From positions 6,209,488 to 6,273,487 of the forward strand of contig CM034544.1 of assembly GCA_020002185.1 (NCBI GenBank): a stretch of 64,000 nt of DNA, in the 5' to 3' direction. Below the pieces are notes generated by a model. The model saw only the letters and a list, made by a program, of their open reading frames with translations. It had not been told where the DNA came from and searched no databases. The first letter of the stretch is position 1; the number at the start of each line of letters is the position of its first letter. Of the stretch, positions 1-13,966 are shown piece after piece. Made by a program: the position numbers and the translations under genes. Origin of the DNA: Paraescarpia echinospica. Taxonomy: Eukaryota > Annelida > Polychaeta > Sabellida > Siboglinidae.

Positions 1-1633
1 AGTTTCACAATTTTGCAAAAACGTAATACCTACTTTGTTGTGGCAATAGATCGCTGGCAACATCGTGGACCTATCAAATTGTATGTCGGTTGACGCATTA
101 ACCAATTATATCACAGGTTTTCAGATTTAGGTGTTTTTGGGCATGTACGCTGGCATTTACCAGGTAGCTGTAATTGTCTGTCATTACTTCTAGTCACTGG
201 TGGGCAATCAGAGACATTTCTTAGAATTCGTCTTTGAAGTTTAGCCAGTTCCAACAATCACAGAACTAAGGCATTATGTGGGGTGAAGCTGGCCCTTAGC
301 CAGGATTTTGAAATTTTCCAATTTACCCCTCCTCATTTTTCATTTACCCGTTATACTCATGAAAAACCCTGTTTCACATACATTGGCTTTGGAATGTGAT
401 GAATATTCAGGGGGCTGCGGCTCTCCGAAAACCTCCAACTTAAACCCCCTTGAGGGTTCTCCGGAAACCTCCAACTAGACCCCCCTTGAGAGTTCTCTGA
501 AAACCTCCATCTGCAAGTGTTAACAAATAGCCCAATGGTGTCTCTGACAGGAGATAGAGTTAGACCTCAGTCTGTCACTGATTTGATGGTCTGACTACAA
601 CTTCTTCCACATAAGTGCATAATCCCAATTTGGTGCAATGTTACATTGTTGTCATTATAAACAATGTGGATGACGTTGGTGGTTATGTACAACATGGGCG
701 TGTGCAGGTTAAAATAATTAGAAACTGGTTAAGTTCTGGATAAAATAGTGCTACCCTGTAGTGCTGGCTGGAAATATAAGAGACTAAACGTCCAGAGTGT
801 CCAACCTTCCGTTGAAGGGGTCCAGTGTTGGGGACGTGACTACACTCTCAGACGGCTGGTTCCAACTGACTCTATTATTGAAGCCGTGACAATGAGATTG
901 CTTCGTGAGTCACCATCAATCATGTGATAATTCTTGGTCGTGCGGCAAATACACACTACCATTGTTAACTTAAGTATCTGAAGCCATATCAGTGATGATG
1001 TCATGTTAGTTTAAAAAATCAGTTTTTTTTTTCTTTTCCATATCTAACTATAATTGGGCTGCTGTACATGTATGTGGGTATGTTAAGCTTTTCATACAAA
1101 ACTACATATTGGATGCCAAACTTTCAGGGATTCATCTGTATTACAAATTTTCCAGTTTCTACCAGTTAATGGTTCTTACCAGACAATAAAATGACAGACA
1201 TTAGATGATTGTTCGCAATGTGATGCATGTTTTCAATGATTATTCAAACTACATGAATTGTACACATCAGTGAATGCTTTACTGTTGTATTATACAAACC
1301 ATGGAAGAATTGCAGAAAACGTGTAATCTTGGTACCATTATTTTTGGAAACTATCCCTTATGCTTGTGAGTTTGTAGCGCCAAGATGGGTATTTGTTACT
1401 GTTAGAACCGTAATCCCTGTATTTGGACATTTTACATTTTCAGACACCCTAAAAATCAACAAAAGATTTTTGGTAGTTTGTTTTCGGACAGCTGAGAATG
1501 TAATTATTTCAATTAGGGTGCGTATGTACCTGTAATTGATTACATTTCTAATGTATGCACCTATCTCTGAGCACAGTATTACATTGCTGTTTTTGCAACT
1601 ATTGATGGGCACCGTGCATGCATGTGTGCATTT
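1..1633. other. Intergenic, no gene recognised
   Basis: No open frame here has convincing protein character. The only structured piece is a short C-rich tandem repeat at about 427-515, listed separately. The rest is ordinary AT-rich non-coding DNA as far as I can read it. Confidence 0.5.
427..515 (+). repeat. 36-bp C-rich tandem repeat, about 2.5 copies
   Basis: The phrase gaaaacctccaac recurs at 427, 463 and 499 (period 36), each followed by a run of C and ttgagggttct. A related repeat with the same aacctccaactgcaccccc phrase lies at 23470-23585, so this is a dispersed family rather than one local event. Confidence 0.6.
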
Positions 1634-1903
1634 TTAAAGAGCTGGAGGTATGTGATTTTGACAAAACTTGCTCAGCATGTCAGTGACATGCTGATAGTGG
1701 TTGCGAAGAAGTTTTAGAATTTTCTCGGTTACAGTTTTCATATAATCTGATAAAACGTCAACATGGGCACCGTTGTTTGTCAACTGTGTCTGGGCCCAAC
1801 CAACCATGAAGAGATCGTTGAACGAAGCCAAAATTCTAGTCTCCTTTTTAAACTTGGCCCAATTGTAACTTGACCTTTTGGCGACAGTCGGAAAGAGAAC
1901 CAT
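1634..1903 (-). CDS. Possible orphan coding exon (hypothetical, unrecognised)
   Basis: An 89-codon minus-strand frame ending in TAA. The second half reads like a charged amphipathic helix (VTEKILKLLRNHYQHV) and the composition is more protein-like than other short frames nearby. I do not recognise the family. No convincing splice acceptor or neighbouring exon was found, the start used is not an ATG, and no flanking repeat suggests a mobile element. It could be a real terminal exon, a decayed gene fragment or chance. Confidence 0.22.
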   Translation of the reverse strand: MVLFPTVAKRSSYNWAKFKKETRILASFNDLFMVGWAQTQLTNNGAHVDVLSDYMKTVTEKILKLLRNHYQHVTDMLSKFCQNHIPPAL

Positions 1904-3314
1904 AATTAAGAAATCGCGGAAATGTCACAGTTTCCGGGGTGCCGTTTATTTAACCATTTATCTCAATTTAAACCACCACCTGTCAACTAAAATTGCATTC
2001 TAAACACGACTGCCATCTGCGCATAAGCTGGGATTATTTCTAGCATTCAGACTGAACAGAAACGGAAAATAAACTGTTTTTTGTGAAAAATATTTTGATG
2101 TATTGCAATAAGCAAAATGTGAGATGGTCCCTTATTTGACATGTTCACCAGTAAGGGGCCAACTGCAAAACCTCCAATGAAAACATTTTGTTTAAAGGTG
2201 CTTCCTCAATTCAACTTTTACTCGTCTCATTTCAAATAAATTTTGCAAAAAAGCAAAACTACCTTGTACCCTCTATGACGTGCTAATGTCTTTGTGCAAG
2301 TTTTATGTATGTAGTTTTGATAAAATAAGGTTATGGGGTTATTTAATTCCTGCCAGCCAATTAATTCAGATTATTCTAACATGTTGAATCTTCGTGTGAA
2401 TGAGCGATATGATTATGCCTATGTTTCTGTGTTGACGTTGTCAACTTTCCTTGCTCTCTCAAGATACCTACAGATGAAAAATATTAACACATCTTCACGT
2501 CTTTATTAAACCTTCTGTGGGTATTATAAAAGAACCGGATTCATGACGGGCTAAACCAATCGATGAAGCAGCTTTAATACTAAACTGGGATTTTGAGATT
2601 ACCCCTTAATGGAATCTAAATAAAAAAAGTTATGATGAATGTATTATTGAAACAAATCTGGACACAAATTATTTATTGGTTATCCAATAATTTTAAGTAA
2701 AACGAAAATGTAAATTTGAACAAACAAGCTAGCATGTTGTTATGGATACTAGGAAGGTTTAATTTCTTGTGAAATGAATATCTGAAATGAGGTGGGCAAA
2801 AAAATCTAATTTAGGACGGAACTACGGACCACTAAACAACAAAGTCTGTGAGGACTTATTTGCAGCAGATTGATGTTTTTATAAAGTTGTCTAGACATTG
2901 ACTAAATGACATAAATAGGCTATAATTAGACTGTTGACAGCTGTGGAGTTCTCATTTTGGGTGCTGAATATTTTCATTAAGTGCTAGAAAGACTACTATT
3001 GAACTAATCTATTATTGAACTAACATTTCCAGTATAATAGCGATTTGGATATGATAATAGCAATTATTTTTTGTCTGTTATCTTTTTGCTGTTATATAAC
3101 CTGACGCAGCCACTGAAAAAAACAAGTCGTAGATGCGATTTGCGGACTAACCATAATTGTTCACTTTGCAAGGCATTAATAGAAAAATGTGCATGTAAAT
3201 GCTTTGCGTTTCTGCAGAAATGCTTAAATAAAGCTGGGTAATAATTGGTTAGAATTTAAGATCACGATCACACAGAAAACCTTACGGGAGTTAACTTTAA
3301 ACTGGTTTATGATG
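1904..3314. other. Intergenic, nothing recognised
   Basis: AT-rich non-coding DNA. I see no repeat with a clear period and no reading frame worth reporting. Confidence 0.5.
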
Positions 3315-3604
3315 CACAATTGTTCGCAATGCCATGCGTCTTTTCTACAATTGTTCGCAATGCCATGCGTCTTTTCTACAATTGTTCGCAATGCCATGCG
3401 TCTTTTCTACAATTGTTCGCAATGCCATGCGTCTTTTCTACAATTGTTCACAATGCCATGCGTCTTTTCTACAATTGTTCGCAATGCCATGCGTCTTTTC
3501 TACAATTGTTTGCAATGCCATGCGTCTTTTCTACAATTGTTCGCAATGCCATGCGTCTTTTCTACAATTGTTCGCAATGCCATGCGTCTTTTCTACAATT
3601 GTTC
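3315..3604 (+). repeat. 31-bp minisatellite, about 9.3 copies
   Basis: Nearly identical units of acaattgttcgcaatgcc followed by atgcgtcttttct, period 31, with only a few single-base variants (gttCA, gttTG). Because 31 is not a multiple of 3, all three forward frames stay open and give artificial proteins repeating CHASFLQLF; these are not genes. High copy identity points to recent expansion. Confidence 0.95.
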
Positions 3605-4218
3605 CAAGCTACAAATTTGTCATACACATGAAGTTAAACCGCTTTTGCTCGGTGTGAACGCAGCATTCGTCCATTCAGACATGTCAATTTTTATATCCTG
3701 AACTTTTTTATTTTACACATTTCCATTTCTTTGGATGGGTTGAATGAAAATTAATTGATCAGTTTGTGTGACGCTTTAATAAAAACTAAAAATCAAATTT
3801 GAATAAACATGCTAGCTTGTCATGGTATGTTTTTCATTAGTTGTTTGAAAATAACTATAATTGATTGATTGTTGATATTTTTGTATTTGGAGATGGTGTA
3901 ATTATAGTTTAAAATTTGTTGTTAAAAACAAATACATTGACTAAAATTAAAGGTAAATAAAAGGCAATTGTTTGGGTATACACACCTAAAATCCAAGTGT
4001 ATTTCACCTTGTGAAGCGACGGAGCCAGGTAAGTATGTTATTTGTAAATGCATATTTTAATTCTAAAAATATAGGTTTGAAGTGAAATCTCAGAACTTTC
4101 CCAATCAGCTGACGTACAGAAACATCATCATGATGACAGACCAAATAAACGCCTGTACCTTCTTTGACCTTGACCCTGTCGTGACATGTCGACTGCTTGT
4201 TGTTTGTTTTCTTCTGCA
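3605..4218. other. Intergenic, nothing recognised
   Basis: AT-rich DNA without a coherent frame or repeat. It ends where the foldback element begins, at gggaataaaaacatctat. Confidence 0.4.
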
Positions 4219-4834
4219 TGTTTGAAAGGGAATAAAAACATCTATTGCTCGAATTCATGTTATATTACATCCTACTATATATTTCCACGTCCACCAAGCA
4301 AAAAAAAGCAAAAAAATTCAATGAATTCGAAATTCCACATTTTATGCTGTGCATCCGGACATTTTCGAATATGCATATTTTTGCCGCGCTTTTCGGGATG
4401 CCGAGATGTGACGTCACTTATGACTCAAACTCGCATCAGGCCGACCCTTTCCATGCATTCAGAGCATGCTTATGAGTATAGCTTTTGGGTCGAAATGAGT
4501 GTCAGAATGAGTTATTGTGCAATATTCCGACGTAATACAAACACTAGTCATCATAGAGTAACAAGCAGTTATCTTACGGTTCCACATGAATTCAATTTTA
4601 TTCAAAACAATGAATGCGAATGGGCCTACAAGTCGACTACGTTTCGCCGAGCTTGGGCTCGTTTTCAGAATAATTATATTGAATGCAACCAACGGGAGAT
4701 AATCTACACCAATAAACATACATAGCTACAGAAAGTAACGTGTATAATCTCATAATATCACTAGAATATCGATATATGAAGGAGGAGTTGTACAATTTAT
4801 CATAACAACTTAAATCAGTCAGTAATTTTCCGCT

Positions 4835-4917
4835 GGTCGCGCTAGCTCAATTAGTTGACGCGTTGGTTTCATGTCATTTATTTTATAATCGGGCGACACC
4901 GGTTCAATCCCGACACC
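4835..4917 (+). repeat. tRNA-like sequence in the left arm of foldback copy 1
   Basis: An A-box-like gctagctcaattagt and a B-box ggttcaatcc are spaced as in a tRNA gene (about 83 bp). I could not pair convincing acceptor and T stems, so I read it as a tRNA-derived block carried by the element, not a working tRNA gene. Confidence 0.6.
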
Positions 4918-5387
4918 AAACCATTGATTTTCTTTACACTTTCTTTGTATTTGTTTTCACGAAGTAATATAAACCAAATCATTTTTATACTATGATGCAC
5001 TGTTTGTAAATATTTTTTTTATTTTGTAGTATTTATTTATTCGCCACACAAATTAAAATATGGTAATTATATATCACGATGATCCTCAATTTTATTTATT
5101 CAGACAGATCGCAATTTATTTTCACATATATAATTACAATATATTACCGTACAATATATATATACAATTAATAAATTATATATCCATTACATTATATTTG
5201 TTTGGATAAATAAAATTTAGAAACACCGTTATATAATTCCCATATTTTCATTTTTGTGGCGAATAAATAATTAGTACAAAAATAAAAAAATACTTACAAA
5301 CAGTGCATCATAGTATAACAGTGATTTGGTTTATATTACTTCGTGAAAACATAAACCAAAAAAAGTGTAAAGAAAATCAATGGTTTG

Positions 5388-5469
5388 GTGTCGGGATTGA
5401 ACTGGCGTCGCCCGATTACAAAATAAATACCAAAGAATCAACGCGTTTACCAACTGAGCTAGCAGGACC
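5388..5469 (-). repeat. tRNA-like sequence in the right arm of foldback copy 1
   Basis: Reverse-complement partner of the block at 4835. On the minus strand it shows the A-box tagctcagttggt and a B-box-like agttcaatcc. Stems are poor, as in the other arm. Confidence 0.6.
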
Positions 5470-5745
5470 AACAGAAATTCATTGACTGATTTAAGTTATT
5501 ATGATAAATTGTACAACTCCTTCATACATCGATATTCTAGTGATATTATGAGTTTATACACGTTACTTTCTGTAGCTGGATACAAAAATGTTTGCTATGT
5601 ATGTATATTGGTGTAGATTATCTCCCGTTGATTGCATTCGATATAATTATTCTGAAAATGAGCCCAAGCTTGGCGAAACCTAGTCGACTTGTAGGCCCAT
5701 TCGCATTTGTTGTTTTGAATAAAATTGGATTCATGTGTGATTGTG

Positions 5746-7439
5746 GAATCGCTACACAGTCGGGTTTAAAATCGAATTTATGCTACAAATGTATTTTTCT
5801 CTATTTTTTAATGTTCTCGAATGTTACATACAATGTTAAACTTTGTGTACACATAAAAAAAGGATTTTAGCTAATGCCTTATCTTTATTTCCTTTAATAT
5901 TCCAGCTCCTGTATTGGTTTCTTATATTCTATTTAGAAGGTGAGTTAAGTTACATTTGTACCAAATATTACAATGTCACACTATGTACAACCGGTACTTA
6001 CAGTGACAAACTAATTTTGTTGATGAAAACCATTTTTCATTGCTGTAGGCGTACCAGATGTCGAAATAAACATGTCATAATATACATGTAATTAGAGTAA
6101 TGGTCTCGGTTCAGTGACTGGTGGATTGGGAAGAGTAGGGACAGGTGACGTCAGGCTTTCTATCACAATGGCCCTGTCTGTGCAATTTAAATTGTTATTA
6201 TAGTAATCTGCTGGCATAATATCTGTGATTGTAGTTGCTAATAGTTAGTTTTTATTGAAGTTCACCTTTAGATGCATCTAGGCCCAAAAGACTGTTTGTT
6301 TTGTGTCTCATTAGTGATTGATTGGTTCATACTAAAATAACAATACCTTGATAGACCACAGTTTGAGTTCTATCATCAGTTCTTGAAATTGTGTGCCACT
6401 GAGCTAAGATTTTCCAGTGATATTGGTGTTAAAGTCATTTTATTATATATATATATATATAAAACACTACTTTTTTAGTCATGACATTATTATAATGACA
6501 AACTTTATAAAATATTACACACTTTCCCAATTGCCGTGAACACAGTAAAGATCTATTTTAATATGGTTATCTCAGGACAATCCCAAATTATATCCATAAC
6601 AGTAACATATAACAAATTACTCCTGCAAATATGTCGCACTTTGGCCCAGTCCCAAAAGCCACCTTACTAATGAGGTTCCACTACATTATACATTATGTGT
6701 ACAATTTATGTATATTTGTATATGTATATATATATATATATAATGTGTATAAATATGTATATTTTTCAGTTTAATGATTATGTTGAAGACAAGCAATTAA
6801 AAAAAAAAAATCATGCAGCTTTAGTAATAAAATCAGAAATCTATAACTTTCTATAGTACAAAATATTCTGTAAACTCTATAGGAAGTCTGCAAATTGTTG
6901 CTAAAGGCAGGTTTTTAAGACTACGCCTTGATTCCCCGAATGTGTCATGAACAATACTTCAACTTCACGATAAAAGGGTCAATGTATTCCGTGTCATGCG
7001 TCACGCTACGAATGTTGTGCAGCACTTGAAGACACGGTCACTGCAAATTGAGTAATGCCAGTAACTTGATTAAAAGTTGGTGGCTTCAGTTATTTTTAGT
7101 ACACACGCTATAACAATCAGGTTATAAAATACACGAATAACCAGTTCTTCCATAGTCTTTACACGGTCACATGGTGTCAAACAAGACAGTAATGAGTTAC
7201 CGTAATCCAGTTCTCTATTTCTTTGAATTCAGGCACACAAGCAGGTGTAGAAAGGACAATAACATTCGTGACACCAAATGATTTTCAAATATATGGGTGT
7301 GTAGTAAGAAAAAACAACTTTAAATTAAGAGACAAAAACCTATTTTAAACCACATGTTCCACATTCTTTACTTGGTTACGTGTAAAATGAGACAGTGTTA
7401 TATTTAGCAACAAATTCACTGACATCTATAAATTATTCA
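5746..7439. other. Non-coding, AT microsatellites only
   Basis: Short (TA)n tracts occur near 6446-6462 and 6718-6743. No gene is supported. Confidence 0.4.
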
Positions 7440-8100
7440 GTAAGATTGTTGTCGGCTGTTTTCTACAGAATATTCTGTGCCTATAAAAGTCCATTAGAAT
7501 CTGTAGCACTCTATAGTTTTCTATAAGCATTGATTATTCTATACAATTGTTGTGGATTTTGTTCTATATAATATTTAGTACTAGCTAATTCTATTGAATC
7601 TGAAGTATTCTATGGTTTTCTATAACCCATAAATTGTTCTGTAGGATTTTTGCATATGGTTATCTATAGAATATTCCATAATATAGCTTTCTATATCATA
7701 TGAATTATTCCATAGTTTTCTAGAACATAACGTCTGCAGATTATTGTAAAGTATTTTCACAGATGAATGTAAAATATCCTGTAACATAGAATTCACTACA
7801 ATCTGTAGTAATCTATATAGCATTCGATTTCATCAGTGGATTGTTTTGTAGCATTTTTGTGTATGGTTTCCTATAGAATATTTTGTTCTATAGAATTCTA
7901 CAAAATATGTCGTATTCTATTGCTTTTATAATCTATTTCTATAGGTTATTTTATAGAATTTTTCTGGTGGGTTTCTGTAGAACATCCTGTAAGTAATTAT
8001 AGAAATCTACAGAATCTATAGTATTATAGTCTTCTATACATATTTTACTATGCGAGCATTATAGATTGTTACATGAATCTACAAATTACAACAAAACTAT
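7440..8100. repeat. Degenerate tandem repeat rich in ttctatagaat
   Basis: Variants of ttctatagaatattctgt, ttctatagttttc and tctacagaatctatag recur at irregular 20-60 bp spacing in both orientations, giving many short A/T palindromes. It looks like an old, decayed satellite. Related phrases begin near 6840. Confidence 0.6.
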
Positions 8101-8739
8101 ACACTTATAAGATTCGTTTGCTCATTAACCCAGTTATCCGTCTTCTGTATTCTGTCTGTCTCCATTGATTTGTTTCTTGCCTCCAGCTCAGGAGAACCTT
8201 GGTTAGGAACCAGGACAGATTGCCCTGGAGGCCAGTGCTGGTAATAATTGGTTACAACAATGCCCCTTCAGTGTAACAACAGGCCAGCTAAAATATGTCT
8301 ATGTTTTAGTTGAGACATTAGTCGCCTTGTAGGTATTCTCCATACCAGGGAAGTCAAAGACTCGGCCGTAGGGGGGAAATATGGGACATGTCTTGAACCA
8401 GCAGAGTTGGTGGTCTGTAAACGTAATGTGGTGACAGTCTAAGGAATTCTTCCAGTCAGAGTCTAAATCAGATTAGATAAGACAGGCCCAATTTGATGGC
8501 AATGTTACAGGTATCTAATTACAGCTTGGTGCTTTTCTGGGACAGGAAGGCAGGAGAATGGAACATTATTATTTATGGTGGGTAATGATGCCTTCTGATG
8601 CTCTGATAAGGTGGTGTGTTATCACTCCCAAGATCTGACTGTCTTCAAGGATTTTCCTGTAATCTGACTCTTCCAACAGCTGCCTGTAAGGAGGGGCTGG
8701 GGCGCTTTAGAATTGCTGAATTAGCCTTTCTACAAGTGG

Positions 8740-9340
8740 GTCAGTAATTGGTGAACCTGACCGATTTGTACTCAGTTCTGACTGACCATTTTGTACTGGA
8801 TTTTAACCGACTATTTTGTACTTATTTTGTCTGGCTGTGCATGATACTATCTGGCTGTTTTGTACTTTATCCTTGTTGGCCATTTTACACGATTCTAAGT
8901 TATAATTTTTTACATAATTCTGACCAGCCTATTTATGATTTATTCTAATTTATTATGGTGTACTTTATTTTTGATGATGTACCATTTTGTACTTACTTCT
9001 AGCTGAAAAGTGTTGTATATACGTGATTCTATCTGACCATTTTGTTTTTGTGCATGGTTCTATATCTCCAGGACCATTTTATACATGGTTCTGACATATC
9101 ATTTTATATTTGATTCTAACCAATCAATTTGTACTTGTAAGTTTAGTTCTGACCATTTTGAATTTATATAAAAAAAACGTAAATTACCACAATTTGTATT
9201 TTTTCCATGACCTGTTTGTACTTACATGACTGATTATTTTATATGTAAATTACTCTTTTGTACTTATTAAATTGTGACCCTTTTGCACTAAACTGTCATT
9301 AAGTTTTCTTCACACTGACATGTTTGTACTTATTTCTTAA
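8740..9340 (+). repeat. Degenerate tandem repeat of the gaccattttgtactt type
   Basis: The phrase 'ttctgaccattttgtactt' and mutated versions recur about every 30-45 bp across this interval. Copies are much more diverged than in the other minisatellites of the window, so this is an old array. Confidence 0.65.
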
Positions 9341-12300
9341 ACATATTTCTACTTGGCACATCTTTATAATTGTCACTCTTCAAATGTCACAACTGATTTG
9401 ATATCACTACCAGTACATTCCTACATCAGGCTGATCAAATGTGTCACGTGACAAAATTGTTTGGTCATGTGACTAAATTGTTTGGTCATGTAACGATCAC
9501 AAAATGGTCACATGATACCGGAATAGAGTTTAGTGTGAAGAGGCAAAGAAAGAGAGAAGGTCAGGATAATTGCACTGCGCGGAACATTTACAGTGGATTG
9601 TCAGTGAAAGGTACATGTTGTCTTCCTTTCTAGAGACATTTACTCCAGGTTGTACAGTTTGTATAGATGCATGGGTGGCCGGCCGTACATGGGCCGTACA
9701 TGGGCCATACATTGAATACTCTTCGAGTTAATCCAGTTATCTGTTTCGTCAGCTTAATTACATTCAGAACATTGTGGATTTAAACAAGTAAACAGTGATG
9801 TACCTAAATGTTGTGCAGACAATCTCTCTTCATTATTTTTCCCTGTCAGGGAGTAGTTTGTATGTTTCTGTTTTGTTTCGTGGCACAAAATGTTTGTCAG
9901 AGATTACGTAATTAATAATAATAATTATAATAATAATTGATTTCTCTTTGCAGTCGTGAGATTAAATAACACACAAGAAGCTAATTTGAACAGTTGTAAG
10001 TTTTCTGTGATTGTTCCGAGCTCTGTAACCTGTCCACCAAAACTGAGGCCAAGTATACATTATAGTATATAGTATTGTATAGTATAGTATAATATGATTA
10101 CGCTGCAGAAAATAAAATTACATTACTAAAAGCTAAGTACAAGTTTCTTGGATAATTCTGAGGAAGGTCATGACTCGATCGGGGCGGAGCTTCTAATGTC
10201 GATACACTGTCATCATGGCTTCAGTTTTCAGCTGGTTTACTCAAAACAATCCCATCATGGGCTGACAGGAGTTTTGGAGCGCATTTTAATTTATTTATTT
10301 AGTTTTTATCATGACGGACATTATTTGTAATTTCATATTTTTGTATTATCTGTCTTAAGCCCTACCAGTGTTTAGTTTTTCATATATATTTTAAAAATTT
10401 ATTTGGTGATTTATTTATTTGTTCTTTTTTAATATACATTTACTTTATTGTACAGTGCGTCGATCTGCTGAGCGATATTTGTTGCTTGACTCTTTCCTCT
10501 AGAAACACTTCAACAAGAAAATTTTTAATTCATTAAAACACATGGCGTAGTTATAGATGTAGTTTATACTATACATATATTATATAAACACAACCTTATA
10601 AAATCAAGCGAAAAAACTCCATTTAATAAATCTTCAAATGACAGCAAAATTGTGTTGCTATGTTTCCTGATGATGTCATACTAATATCATAATATCATAA
10701 TACCATAATCATGCAGAACGGTCCACCGACATGGCAGAAGTTACGGCACTGCAGCGCAGTGCACATGACAATTACTAATGTATTAATCTAATTATTTTAT
10801 TAGTTTTAATACGACAATAATGCATTTTTCTAATTATTTTCTAATTTATATTTTTATGGCTATTGATTATCCCTATTATTACTATTATTTTTACTCGTAT
10901 TAATGCAACTCCCAATACATAGTTATTTAACTTTTTAACTACCAGTGGTACTATATATTTTATGCAAACCCATAAGTGTGATATAATCTTAGGTATTCGT
11001 ATTTACTTTATTTCTATTATTATTATGTTTTTTTTGGTATATCAATTTATTGTTTATAAACAATGCCAAACAAGGTTTTAGTTTGGGTTTTAGTGTATAA
11101 ATAAAGTTATTATTGTCATTATGGTGCAGTACTGCTGTAGCCACTGCCATGACAGTGCCATGTCACGCTTTTGAAATTAAACAATGGTTCACAGTCAAAC
11201 TGGATGTGGCTTATAAATTGTAACGTTGCCTCAAAAATCGATAAAAATCAAGGCCAGCTGGCGTAGTCATCAAAGTTGTCTAATTCACGGCCTGCCTTCT
11301 AGTACTATAATAATCTGAAGCATAACCATAAAAACATGCATGGTGACAGATGGCTTTGTACAAGCTATTCAATCACTTCTTCAGGTTAAGAAAGGTTTTT
11401 AAAATCTCTCCGACGTGGTCAAGCGTTCAAGGCCATATTGGCAGTGTACAGATAATTGCATAATAAGTTATTAATGAGGTTCTAGTGCTTTTCATGCTGT
11501 GATGAAACAGGCAAAAAACGTGATTAATGATGGACGTTTGAATTGCCGGTCATTGAACTAACATTTCTCCTCGGAGCAATTGCTGTTGGCTGAATTCAAA
11601 AGCATTGAAATTCCACAGATGTCGTCTCTACAAGGCGGGTTTCGTTGGAGGCTGTCAGTTGTTTTGTTTAGTCGATTGTTTTCTAAAAAAACATTTCCAA
11701 GAGGTGTCAAGCAGTAAAAAAAAAATAAAAAAAATTGCACCCTCCTACGTTGACAACAGCCGTCAACTTAATGACGTTAGTTTAAATACGAAGAAGAATA
11801 TTGCCAAAAATCTTGATCTTTTCATGCGATAGATGGGGATCTGGCGTCACGAACCTCACCCTGCTGTCACCGGTGGAGGAAAGGGAACCACTCCGCTGCG
11901 GGATAATTTTTTTATATTCTAACTATTTACTTATTTTTAGTGCTTTTGTGGTATACAATTTTGGTTACACAGGGTAGTTGATTCAAAACGGGTGATTATT
12001 TTTCTAACCTTGAGATTCATCCGGTTTATGGAATTTAAAATAATAATGTTATATTGGTCTGGTAGATTTCAACAGTACTGCTGTAGATCATGTGAATATC
12101 AAAGATGTTTAAAAAATTTAAATAGTATGTTTTACTACCAAAGTACATCAAACGTAACACCTGTGAATTTCTGACTGCAGCGTAGATGGATAATTTTTTA
12201 TTGTAGGGTATATTTTCTTATTTTTTGTGTATTTGTTAATTGTAATATTGGTTACACAGGATAGCTGGTTCAACGTGGGTAATTATTTTTTTAGCCTTGA

Positions 12301-12594
12301 CATTCGCCCGGTTTATGAACATTTTAAATTGATACCATGAAATATTGGTTTGGCACTAGATTTCAGCACTAAAGCTTCAGAAGATGTAACTTTCCAGAAA
12401 ATAAAAACCAGTCATGAGTTACTGCCAAACCAGTTGACTTAGAACCTGGGAATTTCTGACCATTGTATACCTGGATAATTTGTTATTGTAGTTCTACAAT
12501 TTACACTGGCTCGCTTTCATGAATGGGTGGCCTTGTAATTTTTATATTGGGATTCCCCGGAGTTCCCCTTTGTAGGTTCCCTGTACCTGGCTAT
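9341..12594. other. Intergenic, no gene recognised
   Basis: There is a short duplication of tgtttggtcatgt at 9465-9500, small AAT and GTATA microsatellites (about 9910-9940, 10060-10090), and at 10150-10185 the phrase ataattctgaggaaggtcatgac, a variant of which also occurs at 54965-54995 and so marks an uncharacterised dispersed repeat. No coding exon is supported. Confidence 0.4.
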
Positions 12595-12700
12595 AGATAG
12601 AGGTAGGTGTAGTGTCTGTGTGCAATAATTGCAGCATGGCTGAATGTTTCCCAGAGAAATTGGGATGGTGTTAGAAAGAATAGGTCTGCCAGGGAGAGAG
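12595..12700 (+). mobile_element. Partial copy of the tRNA-derived SINE (middle segment)
   Basis: The stretch from aattgcagcatggctgaatg to aggtctgccaggga matches the middle of the full SINE copies at 18161 and 37561. Head and tail are not recognisable here. Confidence 0.55.
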
Positions 12701-13966
12701 AGTTCGTATGTTAACACCTTTTACATTATACACGAGATTGCGTAATCCTTTAGCTTTGCTGTGCCACTGTGTTCGATTTTCTAGGAAACTGGCGTGAAAG
12801 AATTAATTTTATGATTATTATAATTATTATTATACATGTAAAGTGCTTTGAACATATTTTCATAGATGTATAGGGGTCAGTGTCACTTATGCCCCTCTAA
12901 ACATAATTTTTATATTCTTGATATACGGTGGTTTATAAATAACATTACTATTATAACTAAACGTTTCATATAGTGTACGGGGTGTGAGGTTGAACAATGT
13001 AGATTTTATTTAGTTTAGTGTTGTACATAGATCTATGATTTAAAATAATTCCCATCTGGGATTATAATAGAGGTGTACGTTAATCGTTGTATATGATATA
13101 TATTGTAACATTTAATAATAATAATAATAATTAAAATGTTTTGTTATGGCTTTTAGACAGTGTTTCTGTGGGTAAATTGAGGTGGGGGTGGAAAAGGTTA
13201 GTGTCAAAACCGCAAAGCCCTCCTTGAGGGGACTGGGAGATAGCTTGTTATTTAGAAAATACTACAGCCCTTCAAATGGTGTATTCTGGTACTGTTGGAA
13301 GCGTGTTTCAACTTCCCTTGAAGTTGGAAGGACAAAAAATAAATAAAAATAACTTAAGAGTTTTTTGTAAAATTGAAAGTGAACGTATTTTACAAATAAT
13401 TTAGTTTGTTCACCCAAAGTGAAGTGGACCATCAATTACAAATGCTGTGTAAGTAATTATATACTGTGTCTTATATCAGTGTATTGATCACATGCTGCGT
13501 ATTGCGACATACTGATACATCGATTAATTATTGGGGGGTTTTGGACCCACTGTGAGGATGCAATGCTTATAATGTAGACCAACCTCTAACAAATATGTTG
13601 AAACTGTCCAGCATTGAAATGTATCGGATATAAATGTATCGATTAACAATGACAGTAACATTTTATTTGTAGCAATTCATTTGTCAAGCTAGACTTTCCA
13701 ATTATATTTATTATTTATTTAATTATCTAAATCAAATTTATTATATTATTTTTATGCAGTAGTTTCTAATAAATTGTGTTGCAAATATATTTATCCATAG
13801 ATATGTTTTTAAACATGTCTATTTGTAAGTAACAGCCTTCATTTACTATTTAACGGCAATGAAGTACTTTAGAGCTATTCCCGTAACTGGTATCGCCCAT
13901 CACAAATCTGTGGATGTGAATATTTTTAATCAAATATGCATCGGTTTAATAAAAAATTAAAGGGAA
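12701..13966. other. Intergenic, nothing recognised
   Basis: AT-rich, with an AAT microsatellite near 13112-13131. No frame or repeat of note. Confidence 0.4.

Larger units (their letters stand above)
4219..5740 (+). mobile_element. Foldback (long inverted repeat) element, copy 1
   Basis: From about 4586 to 5735 the sequence is a large imperfect palindrome centred near 5160: left-arm motifs such as gaaggaggagttgtaca, the tRNA-like block and tattcgccaca recur in reverse complement in the right arm. The outer left part (4219-4586) matches the second copy at 13967 but has no right-arm partner here, so this copy is truncated on the right (identity stops near 5740). Short frames in the arms are conserved between copies on both strands, as expected of duplicated DNA rather than a gene. 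No transposase is visible, so it is probably non-autonomous. Confidence 0.8.

Noticed and set aside
3309..3701. Three overlapping frames repeating CHASFLQLF
   Set aside because: They are the three frames of one 31-bp minisatellite; a non-multiple-of-3 unit keeps all frames open.
4835..4917. Functional tRNA gene
   Set aside because: A and B boxes are present, but acceptor and T stems do not pair convincingly, and the block is repeated within a foldback element.
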